A stretch of 15,120 nucleotides of DNA from OFTM10 sp964196195. Its GTDB lineage: Bacteria; Actinomycetota; Acidimicrobiia; Acidimicrobiales; Aldehydirespiratoraceae. The stretch covers positions 1-15,120 of the forward strand of contig CAXMSE010000056.1 of the NCBI GenBank assembly GCA_964196195.1. Reading direction: 5' to 3'. Every line of letters begins with the position of its first letter. The stretch's first letter is position 1. This document shows positions 6,018-13,695 of this stretch, piece after piece. Below the pieces are notes generated by a model. The model was not told the origin of the DNA and did not search any database. It saw nothing but the letters and a program-made list of their open reading frames with translations. Position numbers and translations under genes: made by a program.

Positions 6018-8189
6018 TTAGGGGGCCGCGGTCGTGGTGGTTGTGGGTGCCGCTGTAGTGGTGGTGGTTGGCGCCGCTGTGGTGGTGGTCGTGGCGAGCT
6101 CGGTGGCTTCGCCGACGGTGATGGTGACCACCGAGTTGACATCCACTTCCTCGAAGGCGGCGGGGCTCTGGGAGATGACCCGGCCCGCTTGGGGGGATCC
6201 GACCGGGACCGCTTCGAAGACAGGGACGGGATCGAGGCCGGCGTTGCGGAGGGTCTGGATGGCGGTATCGGCGAACAGGCCGTCGAGTTGGGGCACGACC
6301 ACCTGGGGCAAGCCCGTGGACACCACGATGCTCACCTGGGACCCGGCCGGCAGCAGCTGATTCGCGACCGGCTCGGTGCGGATCACATTGCCCTCTTCGA
6401 TTTCCTCGCTGGCTTCCTCCATCTGGGTGGCCGAAACGGTGAATCCGGCGTCGCGGATGGCGTTGATGGCGGAGATGACCGACAGGCCCCCCACATCGGG
6501 AACGGCCACCACCTCGGGTCCGTTCGACACGGTGATCTGCACCACCTCGCCCGGCGCGAGTTCGGCGCGCGCTCCGGGGTTCTGGCCGATGACGGTGCCC
6601 GCGTCGGTGGGGCTGGCCTCGTTGATGACCTCGACTGAATAGCCCTGCCCCTGCAAGAGGGCACGGGCTGATTCCTCGGTTTCCCCGATCACGTTGGGCA
6701 CGGTGTCGGCCGTGCCCGAACTGACGGTGAGGGTGACCGTGTCGCCCACTTCCGCCCGCTGGCCCGAGGGAGGATCCTGATCGAACACCTCGTTGAGGGG
6801 CACCTGGCTGTTGGACTCAGCGGTGACGCTGACCTCGAGCCCTAGTTCGAGCAGGGCGGAGCGAGCGACATCGACCTGCTCGCCGACGAGGCTCGGCACA
6901 TCGACGAGGGTGGCATCGGGGTCGAACTGTTGATCATCTTCGTCCGTGTCGTCGCCACCGAGGGCATCGAGGAAGGCCACGAACAAGAAGCCGAGGATCG
7001 CCACGAGAACGGCAAGCGAGGTGACGAGGGCCACCGTGCGCCAGACCCCTCCACCGCGACGGGGAGACTCTTCGTAGTAGTAGCCACCCGGGTATTGGGC
7101 GGCCATGGCTGCCGCATTGGGATCGACCGCCATACCCGCGGGTAAGGGCTGGGCCGCCACCGGCTGGCCCGCGGGAGCGATGGGCTGGGCCGTGGTGGCA
7201 TCAACCGGGGTAGGGCTGGGCGCGGGCCTCGGCGTGAAAGAAGGCGCGGCTTGGTCGGCGGAATCGCCGGGCGCGGCCGAAGCTGCGCCAGTGCCGGCAG
7301 CGGCTGCTGCTCCCCCGGCGGCCGCGGCGGCACCGCGACCGGGGATCTTGTGGGCTCCGGCGAGATAGCGGCGGAGGTCGCTTCGGAGGTCGTCGGCGCT
7401 CGGATAACGATTGGCCGGGCTCTTGGCCAGCAGCTTCATGGTGATCGCTTCGAGCGACTGGGCCACCTGCACGCCACGCTCGGAAAGAGGTTGGGGCTTC
7501 TCCTGCACGTGCTTGTAGGCGACGGCCACCGGTGTCTCGGCCTGGAACGGTGGTTGGCCGGCGAGCATCTCGTAGAGAACGACACCGAGCGAATAGAGGT
7601 CGCTTCTACCGTCGACGCTCTTGCCTTGGGCCTGTTCGGGCGAGAAGTAGGTTGCGGTACCCATCACCGAACCGTGCTGGGTGAGCCCGGCATCGGTGCC
7701 GCCGGCGAGAGCGGTGGCTATCCCGAAGTCGGCGACCTTCACGTCGCCCCCGTCGGAGACGAGGATGTTGCCGAGCTTCACATCGCGATGAACGAGCCCG
7801 GCGGAGTGAGCGATCGCCAGTGCTCCGGCAACGTCGGCTGCGATCTCCGCGGCCCGATCGGGTGAGAGAGGGCCGGTGCTACGAAGCACATCGGACATGG
7901 AGCGGCCCGACACGTGCTCCATGACGATGTAGTAGGTGCCTCGCTCCTGACCCCAATCGTAGATGCCGACGATGTTGGGGTGGTTGAGGTTGGCGGCGGC
8001 TTGGGCCTCGCGGCGAAAGCGCTCGACGAAGTTCGGATCGTTGGCGAACTCCGGGAATAGCACCTTGAGCGCGACCTCACGGCCGAGCAATTCGTCGCGG
8101 GCGAGATACACGTCGGCCATGCCCCCTCGGGCAATGTGACGCAGCAGCTCGTACCGCCCGTTGAAGACAGTTGGTCCCTGTTCGGACAT
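6018..8189 (-). CDS. pknB: Ser/Thr protein kinase PknB with four PASTA domains
   Basis: 723 residues. The kinase domain (about 13-277) has the glycine loop RGGMADVY, K42 in VALKVL, the catalytic loop H134-R135-D136, D154-F155-G156 and the GTATYFSPEQ activation segment. In Mycobacterium PknB this loop has two phospho-threonines in TQT; here the block is TQHGS, keeping T170 and placing His at the second. A long Ala/Pro/Gly linker (about 286-375) leads to one membrane span (383-409). Outside the membrane are four PASTA repeats (about 427-492, 493-557, 559-626, 628-694) that bind peptidoglycan fragments, ending in a three-fold TTTTTAAP tail. The start ATG has no Shine-Dalgarno site, but TAGACT lies 8 bases before it, so it may have its own leaderless transcript. 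It lies 53 bases after pbpA. It is expected to phosphorylate cell-wall and division proteins and be reversed by PstP. Confidence 0.97.
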   Translation of the reverse strand: MSEQGPTVFNGRYELLRHIARGGMADVYLARDELLGREVALKVLFPEFANDPNFVERFRREAQAAANLNHPNIVGIYDWGQERGTYYIVMEHVSGRSMSDVLRSTGPLSPDRAAEIAADVAGALAIAHSAGLVHRDVKLGNILVSDGGDVKVADFGIATALAGGTDAGLTQHGSVMGTATYFSPEQAQGKSVDGRSDLYSLGVVLYEMLAGQPPFQAETPVAVAYKHVQEKPQPLSERGVQVAQSLEAITMKLLAKSPANRYPSADDLRSDLRRYLAGAHKIPGRGAAAAAGGAAAAAGTGAASAAPGDSADQAAPSFTPRPAPSPTPVDATTAQPIAPAGQPVAAQPLPAGMAVDPNAAAMAAQYPGGYYYEESPRRGGGVWRTVALVTSLAVLVAILGFLFVAFLDALGGDDTDEDDQQFDPDATLVDVPSLVGEQVDVARSALLELGLEVSVTAESNSQVPLNEVFDQDPPSGQRAEVGDTVTLTVSSGTADTVPNVIGETEESARALLQGQGYSVEVINEASPTDAGTVIGQNPGARAELAPGEVVQITVSNGPEVVAVPDVGGLSVISAINAIRDAGFTVSATQMEEASEEIEEGNVIRTEPVANQLLPAGSQVSIVVSTGLPQVVVPQLDGLFADTAIQTLRNAGLDPVPVFEAVPVGSPQAGRVISQSPAAFEEVDVNSVVTITVGEATELATTTTTAAPTTTTTAAPTTTTTAAP
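6021..6092 (-). repeat. Tandem 24-bp repeat encoding (TTTTTAAP)x3 at the PknB C-terminus
   Basis: Three consecutive 8-residue units TTTTTAAP make up residues 700-723. The DNA units differ at synonymous positions, which suggests selection for the peptide. Thr/Pro/Ala-rich ends of this sort are common on exported proteins of Acidimicrobiia and could be glycosylated or span the wall. Confidence 0.8.
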
Positions 8190-8197
8190 GGCAGCCG

Positions 8198-8203
8198 AGT
8201 CTA
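8198..8203 (-). promoter_or_regulatory. Candidate -10 box of pknB
   Basis: TAGACT on the minus strand, 8 bases before the ATG at 8189, within the 53-base gap after pbpA. There is no Shine-Dalgarno site. It suggests pknB can be transcribed separately from the upstream cell-wall genes. Confidence 0.35.
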
Positions 8204-8242
8204 ACGGGAGAGCACCCCACCACGATGCATGAACCCTGCTGA

Positions 8243-9823
8243 TCAGCTGATGGAAAAATACGCCTCGATGACGGCTCGGGCGATGGGGGCGGCAACGCGT
8301 CCCCCTGTTTGCTCGCTCGCACCCTCCTGAGCCTCGACGATCACGGCCACGGCAAGCTCTGCGGGCTGTCCCGGAGGACCGGCGAACCCCACGATCCAGG
8401 CATGGGAGTTGGGGGGATTGGTGCCGAGCTGAGCCGTTCCGGTCTTGCCCCCGACGGTGAGGCCCTCCACCGCGAGATTGCGGGCCGTGCCATTGACGGC
8501 GACGTTTATCATCGCCGAGTGGAGGACCTGGGCGGTGCCCCTGCTCATGGCCGCCCGCCAGACCTCGGGGTTGGTGGTGTCGTAGACGCTGCCGTCAGCC
8601 GCGGTCTGTGAGCCCACCACGTGGGGAGCCATGATCACGCCCTCGTTGGCGATGGCAGCGGCCACCAGTGCCATCTGCAGGGGGGTGGCCGCCACGTCGT
8701 TCTGGCCAATTGCCGCCTGGGCGAGCCGGGCCGTGTTCTCATAGACGGGGACGGCCCCGTTGGCAAGGCTGGGCTCCTCGCTCGCCTCGACACCCTCGAC
8801 ACCCTCCGCGCCGGCGTCTGCTGATCCACGGTAGAACTCGACGTCGGCCAGGTAGGCGCCGAAATCGGTGGGGAATCGGGACTTCGCGGCGTTGGGCAGA
8901 TCGATGGGTGGCGTGTGGTTGAAGCCGAACGCCTCGGCCGCGGTGACCATCTCGTCGGGGCCGATCCACTCGGCTCCCATTTCGGCAAAGGCCGTGTTGC
9001 ACGATGCCCGAAGGATCTCGATGAGGTTCCCGCCACAGCTGCTTCCCGCGAAGTTCGAGATCGGCGAGCCGGACGGGATCGGGTCGTAGCTGTCGGTGAC
9101 GTCGAAGACCGGGTCGAAGGCACCGACGGCGCCGCTTTCGATACCGGCCGAGGCGGTGACCAGCTTGAAGGTCGAGCCCGGGAAGAAGACCTCCCGGAAG
9201 GCCTTGGCCAGCAAGGGGTCGTCGGGATCGGCCAGAAGCGTCTCGTACGCATTGTTGGCGGCTGCGCCATCGGGATCGGCAATGAGGTTCGGGTCGAAGC
9301 TGGGCCAGGTCCACATCGCGATGATCGCCCCGGTTCGAGGGTCGAGGGCCACCACCGATCCCTTTCGATCGCCAAGCGCGGTGCGGGCGGCCTCCTGCAC
9401 GTCGTGGCGAAGGGTGAGCCTTAGCGCGGCGGTGGTGTCGCGGTCGCGGAAGACATCGGAGAAAGACTGGAACTGTTGATCAATCGGCGAACCCGCCAGT
9501 TCGTCGTTGAATTCACGTTCGAGCCCGGTGGCCGCGACGTTGAGCGACTGATAGCCCGAGATGTGGGCGTAGAGCTCACCCTCGGGGTACTCGCGTATGA
9601 AGTCGACCGGCTCGCCCGCCTCCACCGAACGGGCCACGATCACACCGTCGGCGGTGATCATGCGACCCCTCTGGCGACCGAACTCGCGAACCAGCCCCCG
9701 GGAGTTGTTGACGTTGTCCTGGAGTCGTTCCGCACCGAAGAACTGGACCCGGTTGAGCTGGGCGAACAAGAGGAGATACAGCACGCCGAACGCGACACCG
9801 AGACGACGGATCCGGACGTTCAC
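8243..9823 (-). CDS. pbpA: Class B penicillin-binding protein PbpA (peptidoglycan transpeptidase)
   Basis: 526 residues. An N-terminal membrane anchor (about 7-23) is followed by a dimerisation region (GLVREFGRQRGRMITADG is the usual class B entry) and the transpeptidase domain. Catalytic motifs are S217-T-F-K220 (PGSTFKLV), S274-C-N276 and K460-T-G (GGKTGTAQ). The enzyme cross-links peptide stems of peptidoglycan outside the membrane, working with the RodA glycosyltransferase encoded just upstream. The start GTG overlaps the rodA stop by 4 bases (GTGA). Compared with typical PbpA, residues about 331-358 form an acidic low-complexity insert with GVEGVEA repeats between the SxN and KTG motifs. 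Expected role: septal or polar cell-wall synthesis under PknB control. Confidence 0.96.
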   Translation of the reverse strand: MNVRIRRLGVAFGVLYLLLFAQLNRVQFFGAERLQDNVNNSRGLVREFGRQRGRMITADGVIVARSVEAGEPVDFIREYPEGELYAHISGYQSLNVAATGLEREFNDELAGSPIDQQFQSFSDVFRDRDTTAALRLTLRHDVQEAARTALGDRKGSVVALDPRTGAIIAMWTWPSFDPNLIADPDGAAANNAYETLLADPDDPLLAKAFREVFFPGSTFKLVTASAGIESGAVGAFDPVFDVTDSYDPIPSGSPISNFAGSSCGGNLIEILRASCNTAFAEMGAEWIGPDEMVTAAEAFGFNHTPPIDLPNAAKSRFPTDFGAYLADVEFYRGSADAGAEGVEGVEASEEPSLANGAVPVYENTARLAQAAIGQNDVAATPLQMALVAAAIANEGVIMAPHVVGSQTAADGSVYDTTNPEVWRAAMSRGTAQVLHSAMINVAVNGTARNLAVEGLTVGGKTGTAQLGTNPPNSHAWIVGFAGPPGQPAELAVAVIVEAQEGASEQTGGRVAAPIARAVIEAYFSIS

Positions 9824-11148
9824 GACTGTGAGGGCACGGGTTCGAGGCGTTGCTCGTGAGACATCCGCATCAGCAGGGCCAGCAGTATGTAGTTGGCCAC
9901 CAGTGAGGAGCCGCCGTAGCTCACGAAGGGCAAGGTGATGCCGGTGAGCGGCACCACCCGCAGCACGCCGCCCATGATGATGAAGGCCTGCACGCCGAGA
10001 AGGGTGGTGAGGCCCACCGCGAAGAGTTTCTCGAAAGGACGGTTGGCTCTGAGCGCCACCCGAAGACCCGACCCGATCAGCACAAGGAACGTCATGAGAA
10101 TTGCCGTGGAGCCGGCGAGGCCGAGCTCCTCTCCGATGGCAGCGAAGATGAAGTCGCTCTCGACGAAGGGGATCCGGTCGGGCTCACCCTGACCGAGACC
10201 GGTGCCGGTGAGTCCGCCATCGGCAAGGGCGAACGATGCCTCCACGATCTGGAAACCGTCGCCCTTCGGCGAGGCGAACGGGTCGCGCCAGATATCGACC
10301 CGCTGCTGCACATGGGTGAACATCGACCAGGCCAGTACGGCGCCGCCGGCAAACAGCACCGCTCCGATACCGAGGAACAGGGCGCGCTCCGACGCCACCC
10401 ACAACACCACGACGAACAGGGTGAAGAACAGTAGGGACGAACCGAGGTCGCGTTCGAGAACCATCACCGCCAGCGACCCGGCCCAGGCCACCCCGATCGG
10501 GGCGAGGTCGCGCAGTTCCAGGCGGCTGCGTAGCAGCTCACGGGATTCGACGAGGTAGGCGGCAAAGAAGGCCGCCAGTGCGATCTTTGCGAACTCTCCG
10601 GGCTGGAAGTTGATCGGGCCGACACTGGCCCAGATGCGGGCCCCGTTGATCTGGCGACCGAATGCGGGCACGAGCGGCAAAGCGAGCAGGGCCATTCCCG
10701 CTATGCCCAGCAGATACCGGTAGGAGGCCAGGATGCGGACCCTCGGCACCACCACCAGAGTGCCGATGTAGGCGGCGATCCCGACGGCGGTCCAGGTGGA
10801 CTGGAGCCCGGCCAGATCAGACCCTCCCGGAACGTCATTCGACAAGCGGGCGATCATCACATAGCCGAGCCCGTTGAGCAGCAGCGCCATAGGCAGCATC
10901 ACCGGGTCGGCGCCGGGGGCAAGGCGCCGGGTGGCGAGATGGGCGATGAGCAAGAGGGCGAGCATCCACACGAGGAAGGGCCCGAGATTGGCGGGGATGG
11001 AGGCCGATGCTCCGAAGCTGGCGAGCGCATAAGCCACCACGATGATGACGCCCACCATCAAGACGAGCCCGGCTTCGACCCGCCTCGGCTTCATCGCGGC
11101 GTAGGCGGGGGCAACGCGGCTGAGGCGCCGACGTGATGTGGCGGTCAC
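9820..11148 (-). CDS. rodA: SEDS peptidoglycan glycosyltransferase RodA/FtsW
   Basis: 442 residues, polytopic, with about ten hydrophobic segments. SEDS hallmarks are INFQPGEFAKIALAAFFA, LERDLGSSLLFFTLF, WRDPFASPKGDGFQIVEA with the likely catalytic D289, and the C-terminal block PLTGITLPFVSYGGSSL. It polymerises lipid II into glycan strands and pairs with the class B PBP encoded directly downstream. The GTG start at 11148 overlaps the pstP stop and the stop overlaps pbpA, both as GTGA, so translation is coupled on both sides. A later ATG (residue 19) is possible but less likely. It could equally be labelled FtsW; its place between pstP and pbpA favours RodA. Confidence 0.95.
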   Translation of the reverse strand: MTATSRRRLSRVAPAYAAMKPRRVEAGLVLMVGVIIVVAYALASFGASASIPANLGPFLVWMLALLLIAHLATRRLAPGADPVMLPMALLLNGLGYVMIARLSNDVPGGSDLAGLQSTWTAVGIAAYIGTLVVVPRVRILASYRYLLGIAGMALLALPLVPAFGRQINGARIWASVGPINFQPGEFAKIALAAFFAAYLVESRELLRSRLELRDLAPIGVAWAGSLAVMVLERDLGSSLLFFTLFVVVLWVASERALFLGIGAVLFAGGAVLAWSMFTHVQQRVDIWRDPFASPKGDGFQIVEASFALADGGLTGTGLGQGEPDRIPFVESDFIFAAIGEELGLAGSTAILMTFLVLIGSGLRVALRANRPFEKLFAVGLTTLLGVQAFIIMGGVLRVVPLTGITLPFVSYGGSSLVANYILLALLMRMSHEQRLEPVPSQS

Positions 11149-12332
11149 GGGGCCGTCGAGTCGGCCTGCTCCAAGAGGTCGTTGGCGAAGGCGTCGGCCT
11201 CATCGAGGGAATCGAAATCCAGATCCTCGGTGAGGGCGGCCAGGGCGCCGGCGTCGATCAGGGCCGGATCGAACTCGATGCGATCCTCGGCGGTGGGATC
11301 GAACCACAACACTCCCCCGGAGCGTCCTTGATAGACCACCACGCCGTCGCCTTCGACCTCGATGAAGTAGTTCGACCGGGCGTAGACGGTGATGGAAGTG
11401 ATCAGCACCGCGAGCACCACCACCACCGCACTCACGAACGCAACCAGGCGCCACGTGAAGATTGTGGCGGGGGCTCCCACGATGATCTCGTCGGGGTGGG
11501 GATCGGTCGGAACGGATGGGGCGGATGGTTCAGGGCTTTCCAGGTTGAGAACCCCGTCGGGAAGCGCCTTGCGAACCGCCGAGACGCGGTCGCCGGGTGG
11601 TTCATCGACCGAGTCGGCCTCGACCACATCAACCACCACGACTGTGACATTGTCGCGACCGCCCGCCGCACACGCCCGAGACACCAGGTCTTCGGCGGCG
11701 TCCTGGGGCGATGCCACCTCGCTGAGCACCTCGTGGATCTCCACCGGCCCGATCTCACCGAAAAGGCCATCGCTGCACAACAGGTAGCGATCGCCTTGCA
11801 CCGGCACCAGTTCCCAGGCATCGACGAGCACCTTCTCATCGATCCCGAGGGCTCTGGTGACGATATTTCTCTGGGGATGGTTGGCAGCCTCGGCCTTGCT
11901 GAGACGACCGTCGCGAACCAGCGACTCCACCAGGCTGTGATCTTCGGTGTGCTGATGCAGGCCGTCGGTGGTGAGGCGGTAGAGCCGACTGTCGCCGACG
12001 TTGGCAACGCCGAGTCGGTGAGGGCCGGCGGCGGAAAGGCCGACAAGGGCGCACACAGTGGTGCCCATACCCCTCAGCTCGGGGGTGATCCGTGCTTGGG
12101 CAACTATCTCCTCGTTGGCTTTCTGTACCCATTCGATGAGTGCGTCGATGGACGTGAGCTCTTCGGCTTCGGCCATCGTCTCCACTGCGATCGCCGCCGC
12201 GATCTCACCCCCGTTGTGGCCGCCCATCCCATCGGCCACCACAAACATCGGATCGGTGACGAGGAGCTTGTCCTGGTTGGAATGGCGGACTCGACCGACA
12301 TCGGTGGCGGCACCGAAGGCGAACGCGGTCAT
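11145..12332 (-). CDS. pstP: PP2C-family Ser/Thr protein phosphatase PstP
   Basis: 395 residues. The PP2C catalytic domain (about 5-237) shows metal-binding and core motifs: HSNQD (18-21), VADGMGGHNGGE with D34, GMGTT (88-92), NVGDSR, EDHSLV, CSDGL with D188, and GGRDNVT with D227. After an acidic Pro/Ser linker comes one membrane span (about 295-317) and a roughly 78-residue outer tail. It removes phosphates placed by PknB. It is shorter than the mycobacterial protein (514 residues), mainly in the outer segment. The ATG overlaps the fhaB stop (ATGA). Confidence 0.96.
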   Translation of the reverse strand: MTAFAFGAATDVGRVRHSNQDKLLVTDPMFVVADGMGGHNGGEIAAAIAVETMAEAEELTSIDALIEWVQKANEEIVAQARITPELRGMGTTVCALVGLSAAGPHRLGVANVGDSRLYRLTTDGLHQHTEDHSLVESLVRDGRLSKAEAANHPQRNIVTRALGIDEKVLVDAWELVPVQGDRYLLCSDGLFGEIGPVEIHEVLSEVASPQDAAEDLVSRACAAGGRDNVTVVVVDVVEADSVDEPPGDRVSAVRKALPDGVLNLESPEPSAPSVPTDPHPDEIIVGAPATIFTWRLVAFVSAVVVVLAVLITSITVYARSNYFIEVEGDGVVVYQGRSGGVLWFDPTAEDRIEFDPALIDAGALAALTEDLDFDSLDEADAFANDLLEQADSTAP

Positions 12333-12817
12333 GAGAGCTCCATCACCACATCGCCGACCTGAATCCGATGCCCCGGGATGATCGGTTGGGCATGTTCCAG
12401 CACGTCACCGTTGAGGATGGTGCCGTTGGTAGACCCGAGGTCTTCCACCATCCAGGTGTCGGCGGCCCGAAAGAATCGGACGTGAAGTTTCGAGACCCGC
12501 GGATCGTCGATCACCACCCCGCACCCAGCCGCACGACCGATGGTGGTCTCCGGACTCAAGGAAAAGACGGATCCGGCGATCGCCGGCGGCGCAACCACGA
12601 GGAGTTGGCCACCGCTCGTCAGCCCCGTCGGAGCCGGCGCCGAAGGGGTGAGACCCACCGGAGCCGATGCTCCCACCCCAATAGCGACCGGGGTTAGTGC
12701 CACTCGTGGTGCTTCGACCCTCAACTCGACCCAGACAGCCCGTAGGACGCGGAAAAACGTGAGGTAGACGAGGGCAAGCAGACAGATGCGCAGGATGATC
12801 AGGGTTTGGTCCGACAC
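12329..12817 (-). CDS. fhaB: Membrane-anchored FHA-domain protein FhaB (FipA-like)
   Basis: 162 residues, close to mycobacterial FhaB (155). A single N-terminal membrane helix (about 6-28) is followed by a Pro/Ala linker and a C-terminal FHA domain (about 82-162) with G94-R95, S109/H112 (RVSKLHVRF) and the S129-T-N131-G132 phosphothreonine-binding loop. It tethers phosphorylated partners at the membrane; in mycobacteria it links FtsZ and FtsQ at the septum. The GTG start has no Shine-Dalgarno site. It is separated from fhaA by 54 bases and overlaps pstP by 4 bases. Confidence 0.93.
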   Translation of the reverse strand: MSDQTLIILRICLLALVYLTFFRVLRAVWVELRVEAPRVALTPVAIGVGASAPVGLTPSAPAPTGLTSGGQLLVVAPPAIAGSVFSLSPETTIGRAAGCGVVIDDPRVSKLHVRFFRAADTWMVEDLGSTNGTILNGDVLEHAQPIIPGHRIQVGDVVMELS

Positions 12818-12827
12818 GGTTCTACCG

Positions 12828-12833
12828 AGCCTA
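12828..12833 (-). promoter_or_regulatory. Weak candidate -10 box of fhaB
   Basis: TAGGCT on the minus strand, 10 bases before the GTG at 12817, in the 54-base gap after fhaA. The spacing would leave a 5' leader of only a few bases, with no room for a ribosome site. Confidence 0.25.
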
Positions 12834-12871
12834 CTTCCGAGCGAGCCAGCGACACGCTCACAGCGATGGTG

Positions 12872-13528
12872 TCAGCCGGCTCTGAACTCGAGCCCAGTGG
12901 TGGCACCGAGCGCAATCCGGTCGCCATCGGCCAATCGGTGCTGGCTGATCCTGACGTCGTTGACCGTCGTGCCGTTGGTGGAGGTGCGATCGGTGAGCAG
13001 GAATCCGTCGCCATCCGGGCGGATGTCGGCGTGTTCGCGACTCACGTTGGGATCGTCGAAGGTAACGGTGCACTCCGGGAGTCGGCCCATCGTGAGCACG
13101 TACTCACCGAGCACCACCTGCTGTCCGGTGGCGAGATGCAACACGCCAACGCCACCGTCGGCCTCTTTCATCCGGGCACGAACGTTGATGGCCCCACCCC
13201 TCAGTGCGGGGTCGGCCTCGAGCTCCACCTGAACCGGCCCCATGAACGCCCACCCCTCGTCGCGGGCGGTGTCGCGAGCTGCATCACACAGCTCGCGGAT
13301 GAGCGACTCCTTTACATCGGCGAAACGATCGAGATCCGCGGGTGCGAGCGCGACCGAGAAATGGTTCGCCACCACCGGCTGGCCCTTCACTCCCACCGAC
13401 CGTGAGTCAGAAATTTCGCGCGCTATCCGATGACCAATCTCGACTGGGCGCACGCCGCCGCGGAAGAAGCGGCCCACAGTTCCCTCCACGAAACGCTCGA
13501 GACGGCGTTCAACCGATCGTAGGCCCAC
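12872..13528 (-). CDS. fhaA: DUF3662/FHA-domain protein FhaA
   Basis: 218 residues. The N-terminal DUF3662 domain (about 1-122; MGLRSVERRLERFVEG, FFRGGVRPVEIGHRIAREI, PVVANHFSVAL) is specific to actinobacterial FhaA. The C-terminal FHA domain (about 143-216) has the phosphothreonine-binding residues G148-R149, S163-R-E-H166 and T184-N185-G186. The long low-complexity linker that brings mycobacterial FhaA to 527 residues is absent, so the two domains nearly touch. FhaA binds phosphorylated partners such as the pseudokinase domain of MviN and limits peptidoglycan precursor flipping at the pole and septum. The start GTG at 13528 has TAGCCT 6 bases upstream, a leaderless configuration, and no Shine-Dalgarno site. 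This is the first gene of the cluster. Confidence 0.94.
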   Translation of the reverse strand: MGLRSVERRLERFVEGTVGRFFRGGVRPVEIGHRIAREISDSRSVGVKGQPVVANHFSVALAPADLDRFADVKESLIRELCDAARDTARDEGWAFMGPVQVELEADPALRGGAINVRARMKEADGGVGVLHLATGQQVVLGEYVLTMGRLPECTVTFDDPNVSREHADIRPDGDGFLLTDRTSTNGTTVNDVRISQHRLADGDRIALGATTGLEFRAG

Positions 13529-13534
13529 ACCGAA

Positions 13535-13540
13535 AGGCTA
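13535..13540 (-). promoter_or_regulatory. -10 box of the cell-wall kinase cluster promoter
   Basis: TAGCCT on the minus strand ends 6 bases before the GTG of fhaA at 13528, so the expected transcription start coincides with the start codon. The same spacing is seen before pabA. Confidence 0.45.
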
Positions 13541-13568
13541 GCCCTACCGCAATCGACGGGGGTTGCGC

Positions 13569-13574
13569 TAACCT
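13569..13574 (+). promoter_or_regulatory. Possible -10 box of tRNA-Leu
   Basis: TAACCT lies 33 bases before the tRNA 5' end, leaving a short leader for 5' processing. There is no convincing -35 element. It sits divergently next to the fhaA box at 13535-13540. Confidence 0.25.
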
Positions 13575-13607
13575 TGCCAGGCGAACACTGCGGTGTTTTA
13601 GCGCCAC

Positions 13608-13691
13608 GCGCGAGTGGCGGAATTGGCAGACGCGCAGGCTTCAGGTGCCTGTGCCCGAAAGGGTGTGGGGGTTCAAGTCCCCCCTCGCGCA
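13608..13691 (+). tRNA. tRNA-Leu (anticodon CAG)
   Basis: 84-base tRNA with acceptor strands GCGCGAG (13608-13614) and CTCGCGC (13684-13690) and discriminator A. The anticodon stem CAGGC/GCCTG encloses the loop TTCAGGT, with anticodon CAG at 13642-13644, reading CUG leucine codons. The long variable arm (around GCCCGAAAGGG) is typical of class II leucine tRNA. The T arm is GGGGG-TTCAAGT-CCCCC. The 3' CCA is not encoded (ACA follows). A tRNA-Leu next to fhaA is also found in Mycobacterium. Confidence 0.96.
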
Positions 13692-13695
13692 CAAC

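Noticed and set aside
5658..6638. 326-codon plus-strand frame spanning the pabA end and pknB tail
   Set aside because: It crosses two convergent real genes and its protein is Gly/Arg/Asp-rich without domain features.
11133..12362. 409-codon plus-strand frame opposite pstP
   Set aside because: It is entirely antisense to a PP2C phosphatase with all motifs intact, and its His/Asp/Gly-rich product has no hallmark.
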